A stretch of DNA of 64,000 nucleotides from Pedobacter sp. MC2016-15 (GTDB taxonomy: Bacteria; Bacteroidota; Bacteroidia; Sphingobacteriales; Sphingobacteriaceae). The first letter of the stretch is position 1, and each line of letters starts with the position of its first letter. The notes under the pieces are model-generated. The model made no database searches and was not told the origin of the DNA. It worked only from the letters and a program-made list of their open reading frames with translations. The translations under genes were made by a program, and so were the position numbers. The stretch spans positions 1 through 64,000 of the forward strand of contig NZ_JAPIVS010000007.1 in assembly GCF_026239695.1 (NCBI RefSeq). Reading direction: 5' to 3'. Shown here in pieces: positions 33,728 to 42,891 of this stretch.

Positions 33728-35008
33728 TTACTCCTGTTCCGCCTGCTTGATAATTCCCGTGATAATTTCGTTCAGCTCATCTGCTGAAACGATAAGGTAG
33801 TTCAGGATTTCCTCTTTCTCCTCTGCATTACTCTGCACCTTCATTAAGCCCGACAAACTCATTACCCTGGCCAGTGGCGCTCTGACCTTATGACTCTGGA
33901 TCCAGGCGATATGTTTTAGCCTGTTGTTCTGCTCCTCGATGCTATTGATATATTTAACACGGTCTGTAATGTCTGTGGCTAATACCAAAAGTCCCGTCCT
34001 GCCATTGACCTCGATCGGGTTACTGCGGACCTCTACATGAAAGGACCTTTTGTTCTTTTTCATGTGTACCATGTTTCCTTTGAAGGATTTCTGGTTCTTG
34101 CGGTAGCCGGACAGCGTTTTGAGCGTTTGCTTCGTCTCTGAGCCCTGTCTGAGGTCTTCCAGGGTAAGACTCAAAAATTCTTCCCTGCTGTATCCGTACA
34201 GGCTAAGTGCGGCATCGTTTACCTGCAGAAAGTGCAACGTAGCGGTATCAAAGACCCACATCGGACTGGGATTATTGGCAAACAGGTAGCGGTAATAATC
34301 TTCGGATTCCTTCAGCTTGTTGTTCAGCTCTGCGATTTCCAGTCCTTCATCTTCCAGCTGCCCCTGTAGTTCACTCTCCCTGACGATGATCTTCTCCAGA
34401 CGCCATAATACCCGCTGAATCAGAATCAGGGTGACGAGATTGATAAAAAGTAAGGTGGAGGTATGACTTAACCAGGAAATGTGTGTAAAATGCCTGAGCA
34501 GTGGCGTATCAAACAGCTGGTGGTAAATGATAAAATCAAGGGCAATAAAGATCAGGAAGTTGGCCAGCAGGAAAAAATAGATCCTGTTTCCCTTGAACAG
34601 GAATACCGTGAATGTACAGGTGCAGGTAAAGTAGAGCAGTCCCGGTCCTTCGGCTCCCTGCACCAGCAGCGTGACCAGTGCGAAGATGTAGAACATCACC
34701 ATCACAAACACCTTTTTCACTGCGATCCTGATCCGGCGCTGCAGCAGGACTGTAGCCAGCACCAGGTAGAATGCCCCGTCAAAGATGGTGATGAAAATAT
34801 GCCTCTCCATCATTCCCAGTAAGATTCTTACAGACATCGCCAGTAGGCTTACCGGCAGCAGGTAGATGATGATCTTGATAAACGAAAGTTCACGCCAGTA
34901 GCTTACATCTCCTTCATCCTGAAGCTTCTGCAAGCCCATGATATCATAGATCCAGGCCGAATAGCGAAGCCACCACGAATGGATTATCTTTTGTAAATCG
35001 TCTCTCAT
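33728..35008 (-). CDS. Membrane PAS protein with DHp-like segment but no ATPase domain (paralog A)
   Basis: A 426-residue protein: about six membrane helices (45-215), a short coiled coil (225-245), a PAS domain (about 247-345, YRYLFANNPSPMWVFDTATL to VLATDITDR), and a DHp-like helical hairpin with H373 in IQSHKVRAPLARVM. Only 53 residues follow that histidine, just enough for the second helix; N, G1 and G2 boxes are absent and the next gene is unrelated. It therefore cannot autophosphorylate like a normal kinase. It could receive phosphate, dimerise with a complete kinase, or act as a sensor decoy. A paralog with the same ending is encoded at 35829-37055, so the shape is not a chance truncation. 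Confidence 0.82.
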   Translation of the reverse strand: MRDDLQKIIHSWWLRYSAWIYDIMGLQKLQDEGDVSYWRELSFIKIIIYLLPVSLLAMSVRILLGMMERHIFITIFDGAFYLVLATVLLQRRIRIAVKKVFVMVMFYIFALVTLLVQGAEGPGLLYFTCTCTFTVFLFKGNRIYFFLLANFLIFIALDFIIYHQLFDTPLLRHFTHISWLSHTSTLLFINLVTLILIQRVLWRLEKIIVRESELQGQLEDEGLEIAELNNKLKESEDYYRYLFANNPSPMWVFDTATLHFLQVNDAALSLYGYSREEFLSLTLEDLRQGSETKQTLKTLSGYRKNQKSFKGNMVHMKKNKRSFHVEVRSNPIEVNGRTGLLVLATDITDRVKYINSIEEQNNRLKHIAWIQSHKVRAPLARVMSLSGLMKVQSNAEEKEEILNYLIVSADELNEIITGIIKQAEQE

Positions 35009-35090
35009 GCAATCGTTGTATCTGCTTAGGAAATAGGAGTCATAACACTCTAAGGTAACAACTTGTATTTGATTTCCTATAATGATTTAG

Positions 35091-35687
35091 CTATTGTTTG
35101 ACCCAAAATCCGAGGGTTCCCCCTGCAAGCTGTCTGAGGCGTTTGTATCCGGCCGGCACATAATCGTCGGGGCAGTGATAGGTAGCGAGGCGGGTTCCTG
35201 CGGGCTTGTCATCCAGCAGCTCATAAAACCGGGAAAGATACTCCTCGTAGATCTCCGGAGAGGTCTGCAGCAGGTTGTCTATAGGTTTTTCATGAACAAT
35301 GTTTTCGCTGAATGAATTGTAGAAATAAAAGTGGTCGAACCTGTTCATGTCCAGCGCAGTAAAGTTGCCGTGGATGAACTCCACATTTGTGGTTTTTGTT
35401 GCATTTTGGGCAATAACCGCCTCGTCAACTAAGGCTTTCCGCTGTTCCACACCATAAAAAAAATGGTCCGGAAAATAATGTGCAGCAGTAATACAAAATT
35501 TTCCGACGCCGCTGCCAATATCTAAAATATGCCTGCCAGGGCCGCCTGCAAGGTGTTCTGCGGCCTTCATGGCGATATCCAGCGGGGTCCAGTGCATGGA
35601 CGAAAGTTGTTGTGCGCGCATTGAATACAGCTTGTCAAATGCTGCATCGCTGGAAAAAATATAAGAAGGTCCGGAAGGTAAGTCCAT
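35091..35687 (-). CDS. SAM-dependent class I methyltransferase
   Basis: A 198-residue protein with the SAM-binding motif I as HILDIGSGVGKF near residue 53-64, the acidic residue of motif II in YGVEQRKAL near 80, and FIHGNFTALDM near 103. The family is clear; the substrate is not. It is read leftward, between the two membrane PAS paralogs, 82 bp upstream of the start of paralog A, and might be co-transcribed with it. No targeting signal is visible. Confidence 0.75.
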   Translation of the reverse strand: MDLPSGPSYIFSSDAAFDKLYSMRAQQLSSMHWTPLDIAMKAAEHLAGGPGRHILDIGSGVGKFCITAAHYFPDHFFYGVEQRKALVDEAVIAQNATKTTNVEFIHGNFTALDMNRFDHFYFYNSFSENIVHEKPIDNLLQTSPEIYEEYLSRFYELLDDKPAGTRLATYHCPDDYVPAGYKRLRQLAGGTLGFWVKQ

Positions 35688-35828
35688 ATGCCAAAATTGG
35701 AGTAACTTTTGCTAAATTATAACTAAATCAATATAAAACCTATGATAATGAACAAGCATGTAAAAATGGGAATTCGGGAATCGGTACTTGTGGGTGTGAA
35801 ACATTTTAACGGCTTGTTTTAATATTTT

Positions 35829-37055
35829 ATGTTTTCTTTTAAAGAGTTTTGGTTGAAAATAACCAGCCTGATTGAGACGGCTGTGCTGCGGAAGGCTGAC
35901 CCCTCTGAGGAGGAGCATGTTTTCTGGCGAAAAAAACTCTTCACCAATATGATTAGCTATGCTTTCGCCGTTAGTATCATAGCATTTGTATCATCAACGA
36001 GTTTTGGTATTTTTGCAGGCAGCACTGTGGTGCAATGGTTTAACATTATTTTCGGCTTTGCGCTCCTTTATGTTATCTTCAATAAAAAAATCATGATCCA
36101 GACCAGGAAAATAATTGCTTTATTTCTTCTATATGTATTGGCGATCATCTATATCGCTGTACTGGGATCTGAAGGGCCGGGCGTGTTGTACCTGATTATC
36201 ATTACTATCTTTTGTGCAATGATCTTTCCCCGTCCGGTGGCGTATTACCTGGTGGGATTGAACGTAGTGATATGCGCAGCTTTTGGCGTGGTAATTTATT
36301 ACAAATTGTTTGACAGCCCGCTGCTGGACAGCTATGACCTGCCTTTATGGGCGTCGTATTCTGGTAACCTGATTTTTGTGAGCCTGATCAGCGTCATGCT
36401 GGTGAGCAAGGTCCTCAACGGACTGGAACAGACGATACAGAAGGAAGCGAAACTGGTATCTAAACTGGATGCCTCTGAAAAATATTATCGTACAACTTTT
36501 GAAGCCAACCCGGTACCTATGTACGTTTTCGATATGGAGAACGGCCGTTTTCTGCATGTGAACGAGGCAGCTATTGCGAAGTACGGGTACAGCAAGGAAG
36601 AATTCCTGAAGATGAATATCAACGATATTCGTCCGCAGACAGAAACGAGTAAACTGCTGGATTTAAACAGCATGATCCGTAGCCGCGATTATTCGGGCGT
36701 GCTGATCCATATCAATAAGGATAATGATGCCTTCCCGGTAGAGATTGAAACCAATGTGATCAGGTTTGAAGAACGCGAAGCCCGCCTGGTGCTCGCTACA
36801 GACGTGTCAGAGCGGATTAATTATATCAAAGAGATTGAACGTCAGAATAAAGATCTGAAAGAAATTGCCTGGATCCAAAGCCATATGGTACGGGCACCCC
36901 TCGCAAATATCATGAGTCTCACAGAGTTTCTGATTAAGTATCCCGGTGAGGATACGCAGGAAACGCTGACCTTCCTGAAAGATTCCTCGCAGAAACTAAA
37001 TGTTGCTATAAAAGCGATTGTAGGACAGGCCGATGGCTCCGGTCTGGCAAGCTAA
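35829..37055 (+). CDS. Membrane PAS protein with DHp-like segment but no ATPase domain (paralog B)
   Basis: A 408-residue paralog of the protein at 33728-35008, on the opposite strand: about six membrane helices, a PAS domain with YYRTTFEANPVPMYVFDMEN and FLHVNEAAIAKYGYS, then a DHp-like hairpin with H352 in IQSHMVRAPLANIM. It ends 56 residues after the histidine, again without ATPase boxes. Both share the membrane motif LGSEGPGVLYL / QGAEGPGLLYF. Downstream, after 120 bp, a complete GAF-PAS kinase and a receiver protein are encoded on the same strand, making them natural partners. Function is inference. Confidence 0.82.
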   Translation: MFSFKEFWLKITSLIETAVLRKADPSEEEHVFWRKKLFTNMISYAFAVSIIAFVSSTSFGIFAGSTVVQWFNIIFGFALLYVIFNKKIMIQTRKIIALFLLYVLAIIYIAVLGSEGPGVLYLIIITIFCAMIFPRPVAYYLVGLNVVICAAFGVVIYYKLFDSPLLDSYDLPLWASYSGNLIFVSLISVMLVSKVLNGLEQTIQKEAKLVSKLDASEKYYRTTFEANPVPMYVFDMENGRFLHVNEAAIAKYGYSKEEFLKMNINDIRPQTETSKLLDLNSMIRSRDYSGVLIHINKDNDAFPVEIETNVIRFEEREARLVLATDVSERINYIKEIERQNKDLKEIAWIQSHMVRAPLANIMSLTEFLIKYPGEDTQETLTFLKDSSQKLNVAIKAIVGQADGSGLAS

Positions 37056-37142
37056 AAGGTTTTGAATATTTAGGAAAAATCATACCTTGGACTTTTAATT
37101 AGAAGTTGGTTTTCTTTTTACTAAAATTACCAATCTTATAAT

Positions 37143-37150
37143 TAGATTTG
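37143..37150 (+). promoter_or_regulatory. -7 promoter element of the GAF-PAS kinase operon
   Basis: TAGATTTG matches TAnnTTTG. A start of transcription near 37157 would give a 22-nt leader to the ATG at 37179 and makes the GTG at 37164 a less likely start. No clear -33 TTG. Confidence 0.4.
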
Positions 37151-37178
37151 TAATCTCAGAAATGTGATCGCCAAGCTT

Positions 37179-38687
37179 ATGATTAATCTCCCATCACTGA
37201 ACAATGAAGCTGAAAGACTGGACGCGCTTCATGTGCTCGAAGTATTAGATACGGGAGAAGAAGAGGAATTTGATAACATTGTCAAGCTCGCATCTATCAT
37301 TTCTTACGCACCAATTGCTGCCCTCACTTTTGTTGATGCGGACAGAATCTGGTATAAAGCTAAGCTGGGCATAGTAATTACGGAGAGCCCAAGAAACAAT
37401 GATGCGGCAGATCTGTATCCCTTTTTTGTAGCGATTCCAATTGTAGTGAACAAAAATCTGGTGATCGGTCACCTCAGTGTGGCAGGCTTTGACAAGGCTA
37501 CGCTGACTCAAGAACAACATAAGGGACTCGCTCTGCTGGCACAACAGGTAGTAACGCTGCTCCAGATGCGTATGCCGGTGATTAACAACAGCATCAAAGA
37601 ATTTTACGAAAGTATTCTCAATAATATCCCTACCGACATCGTCGTTTTTGATGCCGACCATAAATATCTTTTTGCCAATCCAGGTGCAATCAGGAATGAC
37701 GAATTACGAAAATTTATCATCGGAAAGGATGATTTTGAATATGCGGCCTACAGAAACCGGGACCCGAAGATTGCTGAAGCACGGCGGGCGCAGTTTATGG
37801 AGGTGAAAAACTCGGGCAAGCCATTGGGCTGGGAGGAGAGTCAGACGGATCCGGACGGAAACGTGATTACTTTTCTGCGCAAGATGTTTCCGATGCACGA
37901 TGAACATGGGAATTTTATCATGGTGATAGGATTTGCCATAGATATATCTGACCGGAAAAACCTGGAGGAAAAGCAGACCACGATCATGGAACAGCTGGCG
38001 ATGCAGAATACGCAGCTGATAGATTTCTGTAATGTGGTATCTCACAATTTAAGAGGACCGCTGATCAATATGGCCATGCTGGCTGAATTTATCAGGGATT
38101 CTGAAGATGTGGAGGAGCAAAAGCTGCTGGTGACGAAGCTGGAGCCGGTAATAGAGAGCCTCAAAGGTACCTTTAATGAACTGGTAGAATCCATACAGAT
38201 CAGACAGGATAAAGATGTGAAGTCTGATCACCTGAACTTTGCGACCTGCCTGCAGGAAACGCTGGATGGCCTGGTAGGGGAGATCCAAAAGGCGGAAGCC
38301 AAAATTTCTGTAGACTTTGCAGATGCCCCGGCGGTAAACTATCCGCATAAATATCTCGCTAGTATATTCTATAATCTGATCAGCAACGCCATCAGATACC
38401 AAAGCCCGGAAAGGAAGCTCTCGCTGAACCTGTCCTCCAAAATCAGGGAGAACAATATTATTCTGACAGTAACGGACAATGGCCTGGGGATTGACCTGGC
38501 CAAACATAAAGACCATATTTTTAAAATCGGAAAGGTTTTCCACCGCCATCCGGATGCGAAAGGCCTGGGTCTGTTTATGACCAAAACACAGGTTGAAGCG
38601 ATGGGAGGCAGAATCTGGGTAGAAAGTCTGCCGGATGAAGGCTCTACTTTTTCAGTAGAATTTGTGAAACAAAACAGGATTGGGTGA
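37179..38687 (+). CDS. Soluble GAF-PAS sensor histidine kinase
   Basis: A 502-residue cytoplasmic kinase. A GAF-like domain covers about residues 10-130 (AERLDALHVLEVLDTGEEEEF start), and a PAS domain about 143-260 (SILNNIPTDIVVFDADHKYLF). The DHp has H289 in VVSHNLRGPL. The ATPase domain shows NLISNAIRYQ, DNGLGIDLAKHKDHIF and GLGLFMTKTQ, so it is complete. I chose the ATG at 37179; the frame also allows GTG at 37164. It shares its stop with the start of a receiver protein (TGATG), so that protein is its probable phosphorylation partner. It could also serve the two ATPase-lacking paralogs nearby. Confidence 0.88.
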   Translation: MINLPSLNNEAERLDALHVLEVLDTGEEEEFDNIVKLASIISYAPIAALTFVDADRIWYKAKLGIVITESPRNNDAADLYPFFVAIPIVVNKNLVIGHLSVAGFDKATLTQEQHKGLALLAQQVVTLLQMRMPVINNSIKEFYESILNNIPTDIVVFDADHKYLFANPGAIRNDELRKFIIGKDDFEYAAYRNRDPKIAEARRAQFMEVKNSGKPLGWEESQTDPDGNVITFLRKMFPMHDEHGNFIMVIGFAIDISDRKNLEEKQTTIMEQLAMQNTQLIDFCNVVSHNLRGPLINMAMLAEFIRDSEDVEEQKLLVTKLEPVIESLKGTFNELVESIQIRQDKDVKSDHLNFATCLQETLDGLVGEIQKAEAKISVDFADAPAVNYPHKYLASIFYNLISNAIRYQSPERKLSLNLSSKIRENNIILTVTDNGLGIDLAKHKDHIFKIGKVFHRHPDAKGLGLFMTKTQVEAMGGRIWVESLPDEGSTFSVEFVKQNRIG

Positions 38688-39076
38688 TGAAGAAGATTTA
38701 TTTGATTGACGATGATGACATTTATGTATTCCTTACAACAAAGACGATTTTAAGGGTAAGGGAGGATGTAGACGTGGAGGTTTTCTCTGATGGTCTGCAG
38801 GCCATTACTCACCTGAGGGAGGCGCAGGATCATCCGGAGCTCTTGCCGGATGTGATCTTTCTGGACCTGAATATGCCGGTGATGGATGGATGGGCATTTC
38901 TGAAGGAATACCAGGAACTATTCCCCGCGCTGGCCAAAAAAAATGAATTGTATATTGTCTCTTCTTCCATTTCACCCCACGAAATGGAGCGTTCAAAAAC
39001 TATCCCCGCCGTCTCTGAATTTATCATCAAACCTCTGGTAAGAGAGAAATTTATCGAGATCCTCGAAAAGCTGTAA
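38687..39076 (+). CDS. Single-domain response regulator (receiver only)
   Basis: A 129-residue receiver domain: D8-D11 acidic cluster, phospho-acceptor D60 in FLDLNMPVMDGW, S92 region in IVSSS and K115 in FIIKPL. There is no output domain, as in CheY- or Spo0F-like proteins, so it may pass phosphate on or act by protein contact. The ATG at 38687 overlaps the kinase stop (TGATG); an in-frame GTG three bases earlier is unnecessary. A phosphotransfer histidine could be provided by the DHp-only proteins upstream. Confidence 0.9.
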   Translation: MKKIYLIDDDDIYVFLTTKTILRVREDVDVEVFSDGLQAITHLREAQDHPELLPDVIFLDLNMPVMDGWAFLKEYQELFPALAKKNELYIVSSSISPHEMERSKTIPAVSEFIIKPLVREKFIEILEKL

Positions 39077-39099
39077 AAAATCCTTTTTAACCATGATGA

Positions 39100-39123
39100 T
39101 GTGTCTGTTCATGTGTCTGTTCA
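39100..39123. repeat. Tandem 12-bp direct repeat upstream of the LuxR-type regulator
   Basis: TGTGTCTGTTCA occurs twice head-to-tail (39100-39111, 39112-39123), in the gap between the receiver gene and the LuxR-type gene, about 50 bp before its -7 element. It is a candidate regulator-binding site. Confidence 0.5.
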
Positions 39124-39175
39124 CGCTGCAGAATGAATGAACGGAATGAATAATACATATAGATTTACTATGCCT

Positions 39176-39183
39176 TAACTTTG
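39176..39183 (+). promoter_or_regulatory. -7 promoter element of the LuxR-type regulator gene
   Basis: TAACTTTG fits TAnnTTTG. The transcript would start near 39190 and include an unusually good Shine-Dalgarno (AAGGAGG, about 8 bp before the ATG at 39237). Confidence 0.45.
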
Positions 39184-39236
39184 TTCTTATAATCGTCGCA
39201 ACTGTATGGACGATAAGCAACTAAGGAGGCAACGTT

Positions 39237-39842
39237 ATGATCAAAGTGGGTATAATCGATGGTAACCAGCAAAGCCGTGGCATGATGCGGGTAATGCTCG
39301 ACCATCAGCAGCAATATAATTTTAAAGTTACCCTTGAAGCAGGATCCATGGGCGAATGCAAAAAGGTACAGCCTTCACAGGAGCCCAATGTGCTGCTGCT
39401 CGATATAGAAGAAAATGGCGTGGATTCCATCATGGAGATCTACCGTAAATTTCCCAATACCAATGTTGTCATTTATAGTAATATCCAGGACCATAACAGT
39501 GTGCTGGCTTGTGTAAAAGCAGGTGCTATGGGTTATCTGACAAAAGATACCTGTGTGAACGAAGTGATCTCTACGATCGTGACTACACATAAAGGTGGTT
39601 CTGTCTTTAGTCCATCCATTTCCAGAAACGTGATTCAGCATGTGCAGCAGACGATCGACTATCAGAGTAACCTGAGTTTCAGGGAGCGCCAGATTGTAGA
39701 AGGTCTGAAAAACGGGCTGAGCTATAAGCTGATCGGCTATAAATACGGGATTTCCCTGGATACTGTACGCCAGTATATCAAAAGGACCTACAAAAAACTG
39801 AATATTAACAGTAAAGGTGAGCTTTTGGCTCAGTTCAAATAA
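39237..39842 (+). CDS. NarL/LuxR-family response regulator
   Basis: A 201-residue regulator. The receiver has D8, phospho-acceptor D56 in NVLLLDIEENG, S81 in VIYSN and K103 in YLTKD; the usual second acidic residue after D8 is replaced (IDGNQQ), so metal binding may be weakened. The C-terminal LuxR helix-turn-helix reads LSFRERQIVEGLKNGLSYKL then YGISLDTVRQYIKRTYKKL. A strong Shine-Dalgarno precedes it, rare in this window. It lies 50 bp before the usher-like gene on the same strand and may control or be co-transcribed with it. No cognate kinase is directly adjacent. Confidence 0.88.
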   Translation: MIKVGIIDGNQQSRGMMRVMLDHQQQYNFKVTLEAGSMGECKKVQPSQEPNVLLLDIEENGVDSIMEIYRKFPNTNVVIYSNIQDHNSVLACVKAGAMGYLTKDTCVNEVISTIVTTHKGGSVFSPSISRNVIQHVQQTIDYQSNLSFRERQIVEGLKNGLSYKLIGYKYGISLDTVRQYIKRTYKKLNINSKGELLAQFK

Positions 39843-39892
39843 TCAGTATTGAGACAAATTTCCTGGCCATTTGAAGAAAATCTACTTATTTG

Positions 39893-42754
39893 ATGTACCC
39901 TTACCGCTATTGGAAGCTTCTTTGTTTGCTTCTTTGCTTCCAGCTGGCTGCGTATAAAGCTTCCGCACAGGTCAAATATGCTTTTACGCAGGACACGCTG
40001 CTGATCAAAGGAGGGACAACTTTCGCGAATTTGTTGCGGCTGAGTAATCCCTATGCAGAAACGGTAACGCTGGTACAGAATCCTTCAGAGAAAAAGCTTA
40101 CAAAAGGCCTGATCTCGCTGCCGGATACGCTGGTATTACAAGGCGGACAGACGAGGGCCTTTCCGCTGAAGTATGTGGCCGACAGGCAAACGATCAACAT
40201 CAATTCCCAGGAGTTTAAAGTATCGCTGGTAGCGCTCAAGGCAGGGCTGCAGGTACAGAAGTCTGCCCTCTTCATTACGCAGCTCACAGAGGTAAAAGGT
40301 TTAACTATCGGTACAGAAACGGACGAGGTTTATCTGAGTCAGCTGAGCAACCAGGCGCAGGTGATGGTGCGGGTGGCCAACAACAGCTTTGTGCCGCTGA
40401 GGTTCAGGCTGGCGCTTTCAGGGGTTCCCGACGGACTGGAGTTTATCGGGCAAACGATGAACCTGACGCTGGCCCCGGGAGCTCAGCAGCTGCTGCCTTT
40501 CCTCGCCCGCAACAAAACGGTAACACGTGTAGCACCCGATTTTACGGTAACTATCGATGCACTGGACGACCGCAATACGATCATCGCGACGAAGATGATC
40601 CGTATCCTCAATGTAACCAGCTCGACGCGTTCAGGCCAGGGGAATGACCAGTTTCTGGGGCCGCTGCCAAATGCTGTGGCACTGCGTTATGCCAGCCTCA
40701 GTAATGATTATTCGTTCTACCAGCTGCAGGCAAATGGAAATATGAACCTGGGGGAGAACACGAACCTGCAATACCGGGCGAATGTGGACAGGATTACGCA
40801 GGGTAATAAAAATGGACTTAACATTTACAATTCTTACCTGAACCTGGATACAAAATACTTTGGGGTAAGACTGGGCAATATCTATGAAAATATGGATTTC
40901 CAGCTGAGTGGCAGGGGAGCGAAGGTAAAGGCGAACCTGAAGAAAGCCGGGGTTTTATCATTATATGGCATCGAAAACCAATATATGCTGTATGATCAGA
41001 TCAATACTACTTTCCCTTCTGCACGGATCTATGCGCTGGACTACAACCTGGAGTCGGTTAATCAGGCTCAAAGGCTCACGGCAATGCATAAACATGACCC
41101 TTATACGGGTCTGGATGCGAAACAGGCTTCATGGAAGGGCCGCTTTAAGCTGAGCAAAACCCAGAGTTTAGGTCTGGAGGGTGGCTATTCTACAGAAAAG
41201 TTGTACGACCTGGATACGGAGGTGAAAAAGGGATATTCGGCAGGCTTAAATTACTTTCTCAATACTGAAGATTTCGCTGTCAATGCCAACGGATATTACA
41301 GTAGTCCTTATTTTACAGGGATCCGCCGCGGGCAGCTGAACTCGGAACTGCGTTTGCAGCGAAAGTTCAGCCAGTTTAGCTCTCTCTCGGTACGTGGAAG
41401 TGTACAGATGAACAAGCCGAGGTTCCAGGATCTGGTGAACAACGACCTGAACAATACGCTGAACCTGGGGATCAACAAGAATGCGGTCTATATTTATGAG
41501 GTCGCCTATGCCGCTGCACTGGATAAGTTTCACGTCAGTGGTGGCCCATATTACATGGGTCAGCAGTTGTCGTCTTCAGGCTATTCTGCCTCGGTTCCCG
41601 AGTATACGGACTGGAAAGCTTCTTCAGTTCGTTTTTCTGCGAATTTAGGGTATGGGGGGAGGCTACAGGGATTTGACATCACTGCCGATTATGGGTATAC
41701 GTATCTGAATACGTCGCAGAAGCCTCCGGCTCCTTTTCATTCCTTAAAAGTTACGGGCAGTTATACACTGCCCATTGTTGGTTTTAGCGGGTACGCTCAG
41801 CTGAACCCATTTTACTTGTCGGACGTGATTTCCTATACCCCGGGAACTAACTACAGGATTTATTCTTTCGGACCAAACATTCACTTTACAGCGCTGAAAG
41901 AGAAGCTGAATTTTCGGGGCAGCGGCATGTACAATTATTACGGCTTTAGCAAAAGTTCGAACTATTCTGCTACTGGGAGTATGCGTTACATGATGAAGGG
42001 AAACTGGGCCTTCACGGCTGATGTGCAGTATACGCTGACCAAGCAGGTGCTGCCTTCAGATATTCTGAACAATATCAATGCGGTGCAGAACGGGGCACAG
42101 CCGCTGCCGGGCGACCTGAGGTATAACAACAGGCAGGTACGCGTGGGTGTGGAGAAACAGTTCGGCAGATCGGGACAGCATGGTTCTGAAAAGCTGGAGC
42201 TGACGTATTACGAAGATCATAACAATAACGGCCGCAGGGACACTGGTGAGCCGGCTGTTCCGGGGGTGCTGGTGAAGATCAACGGGGATGCAGCGCTGAC
42301 TAACGCCAACGGGCAGGTGGTGTTTAAGGACATGAGAAAGGAAGCCTATGCGGTGAACATCACGAATACGAAGGGATGGAGTCTGCAGGAGCCTACTTCG
42401 GTATTTCTCAATAAAAGTAAGAAACTGGATATCCCGCTGGTAAAAACTCAGGCGCTGAATGGTTGCCTGAAGGTGAAGGAGGAGAAATATGCCGAGGGTA
42501 AGCCCTTGTTATCGGGTCTGAAGGTGAATGCTGTGGATGCCAACGGGCAGGTGCATGAAACGCTGACGGATGAAAATGGTAAATTCTGTTTTTATCTGCC
42601 AAGGAGTAAGTATTCGGTTTACATCGAGACTGCAGGTTTGCCTTTCTCCATTGAAAATGCAAAGCAGGAGGTGTTGCTGCAGGGAACTCCTGTGGAGATG
42701 CTGACGTTTATCTATAAAGATCAGCACAGAAAGATTGGTGTGAAACGCTTTTAA
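39893..42754 (+). CDS. Usher-like outer-membrane barrel protein with Ig-like ends
   Basis: A 953-residue secreted protein (signal peptide ending near YKASAQ; ATG at 39893, a TTG three bases earlier is ignored). Two N-terminal Ig-like domains (about 25-240) resemble chaperone-type folds. About 500 residues of alternating amphipathic strands follow (about 250-755; motifs such as LNIYNSYLNLDTKYFGVRLGN), as expected of a large barrel. Then comes an SdrD-B-like calcium-loop domain (EDHNNNGRRDTGEPAVPGV, near 770) and a carboxypeptidase-regulatory-like domain near 865-935. The order N-domain, barrel, two C-terminal beta domains parallels fimbrial ushers, though I see no canonical usher motif. The facing genes encode a PapD-like chaperone and pilin-like subunits, supporting a pilus-export role. 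That role is inference. Confidence 0.7.
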   Translation: MYPYRYWKLLCLLLCFQLAAYKASAQVKYAFTQDTLLIKGGTTFANLLRLSNPYAETVTLVQNPSEKKLTKGLISLPDTLVLQGGQTRAFPLKYVADRQTININSQEFKVSLVALKAGLQVQKSALFITQLTEVKGLTIGTETDEVYLSQLSNQAQVMVRVANNSFVPLRFRLALSGVPDGLEFIGQTMNLTLAPGAQQLLPFLARNKTVTRVAPDFTVTIDALDDRNTIIATKMIRILNVTSSTRSGQGNDQFLGPLPNAVALRYASLSNDYSFYQLQANGNMNLGENTNLQYRANVDRITQGNKNGLNIYNSYLNLDTKYFGVRLGNIYENMDFQLSGRGAKVKANLKKAGVLSLYGIENQYMLYDQINTTFPSARIYALDYNLESVNQAQRLTAMHKHDPYTGLDAKQASWKGRFKLSKTQSLGLEGGYSTEKLYDLDTEVKKGYSAGLNYFLNTEDFAVNANGYYSSPYFTGIRRGQLNSELRLQRKFSQFSSLSVRGSVQMNKPRFQDLVNNDLNNTLNLGINKNAVYIYEVAYAAALDKFHVSGGPYYMGQQLSSSGYSASVPEYTDWKASSVRFSANLGYGGRLQGFDITADYGYTYLNTSQKPPAPFHSLKVTGSYTLPIVGFSGYAQLNPFYLSDVISYTPGTNYRIYSFGPNIHFTALKEKLNFRGSGMYNYYGFSKSSNYSATGSMRYMMKGNWAFTADVQYTLTKQVLPSDILNNINAVQNGAQPLPGDLRYNNRQVRVGVEKQFGRSGQHGSEKLELTYYEDHNNNGRRDTGEPAVPGVLVKINGDAALTNANGQVVFKDMRKEAYAVNITNTKGWSLQEPTSVFLNKSKKLDIPLVKTQALNGCLKVKEEKYAEGKPLLSGLKVNAVDANGQVHETLTDENGKFCFYLPRSKYSVYIETAGLPFSIENAKQEVLLQGTPVEMLTFIYKDQHRKIGVKRF

Positions 42755-42819
42755 TATTTCAGGCTCACCTCTCTCTTTACATCATTTTGTGTTAAAGTGT
42801 TCTATTTTAAATTAAACTG

Positions 42820-42883
42820 TTGTTATTTATAAATTAAATATGGTACTTTGTGTCAATGTTTAACTATTAATTGATTTAGGAGG
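42820..42883 (+). promoter_or_regulatory. Promoter and Shine-Dalgarno site of the 70-codon gene
   Basis: TTG (42820-42822) and TACTTTG (42844-42850) are 21 bp apart, close to the Bacteroidota -33/-7 pattern with one base missing. TAGGAGG at 42877-42883 lies 8 bp before the ATG at 42892, an unusually complete Shine-Dalgarno. Confidence 0.5.
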
Positions 42884-42891
42884 ATCATCTT

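Noticed and set aside
33728-37055. Simple truncation of two histidine kinases by frameshift.
   Set aside because: Both paralogs stop at the same structural point and no ATPase boxes are found downstream in any frame before the next genes.
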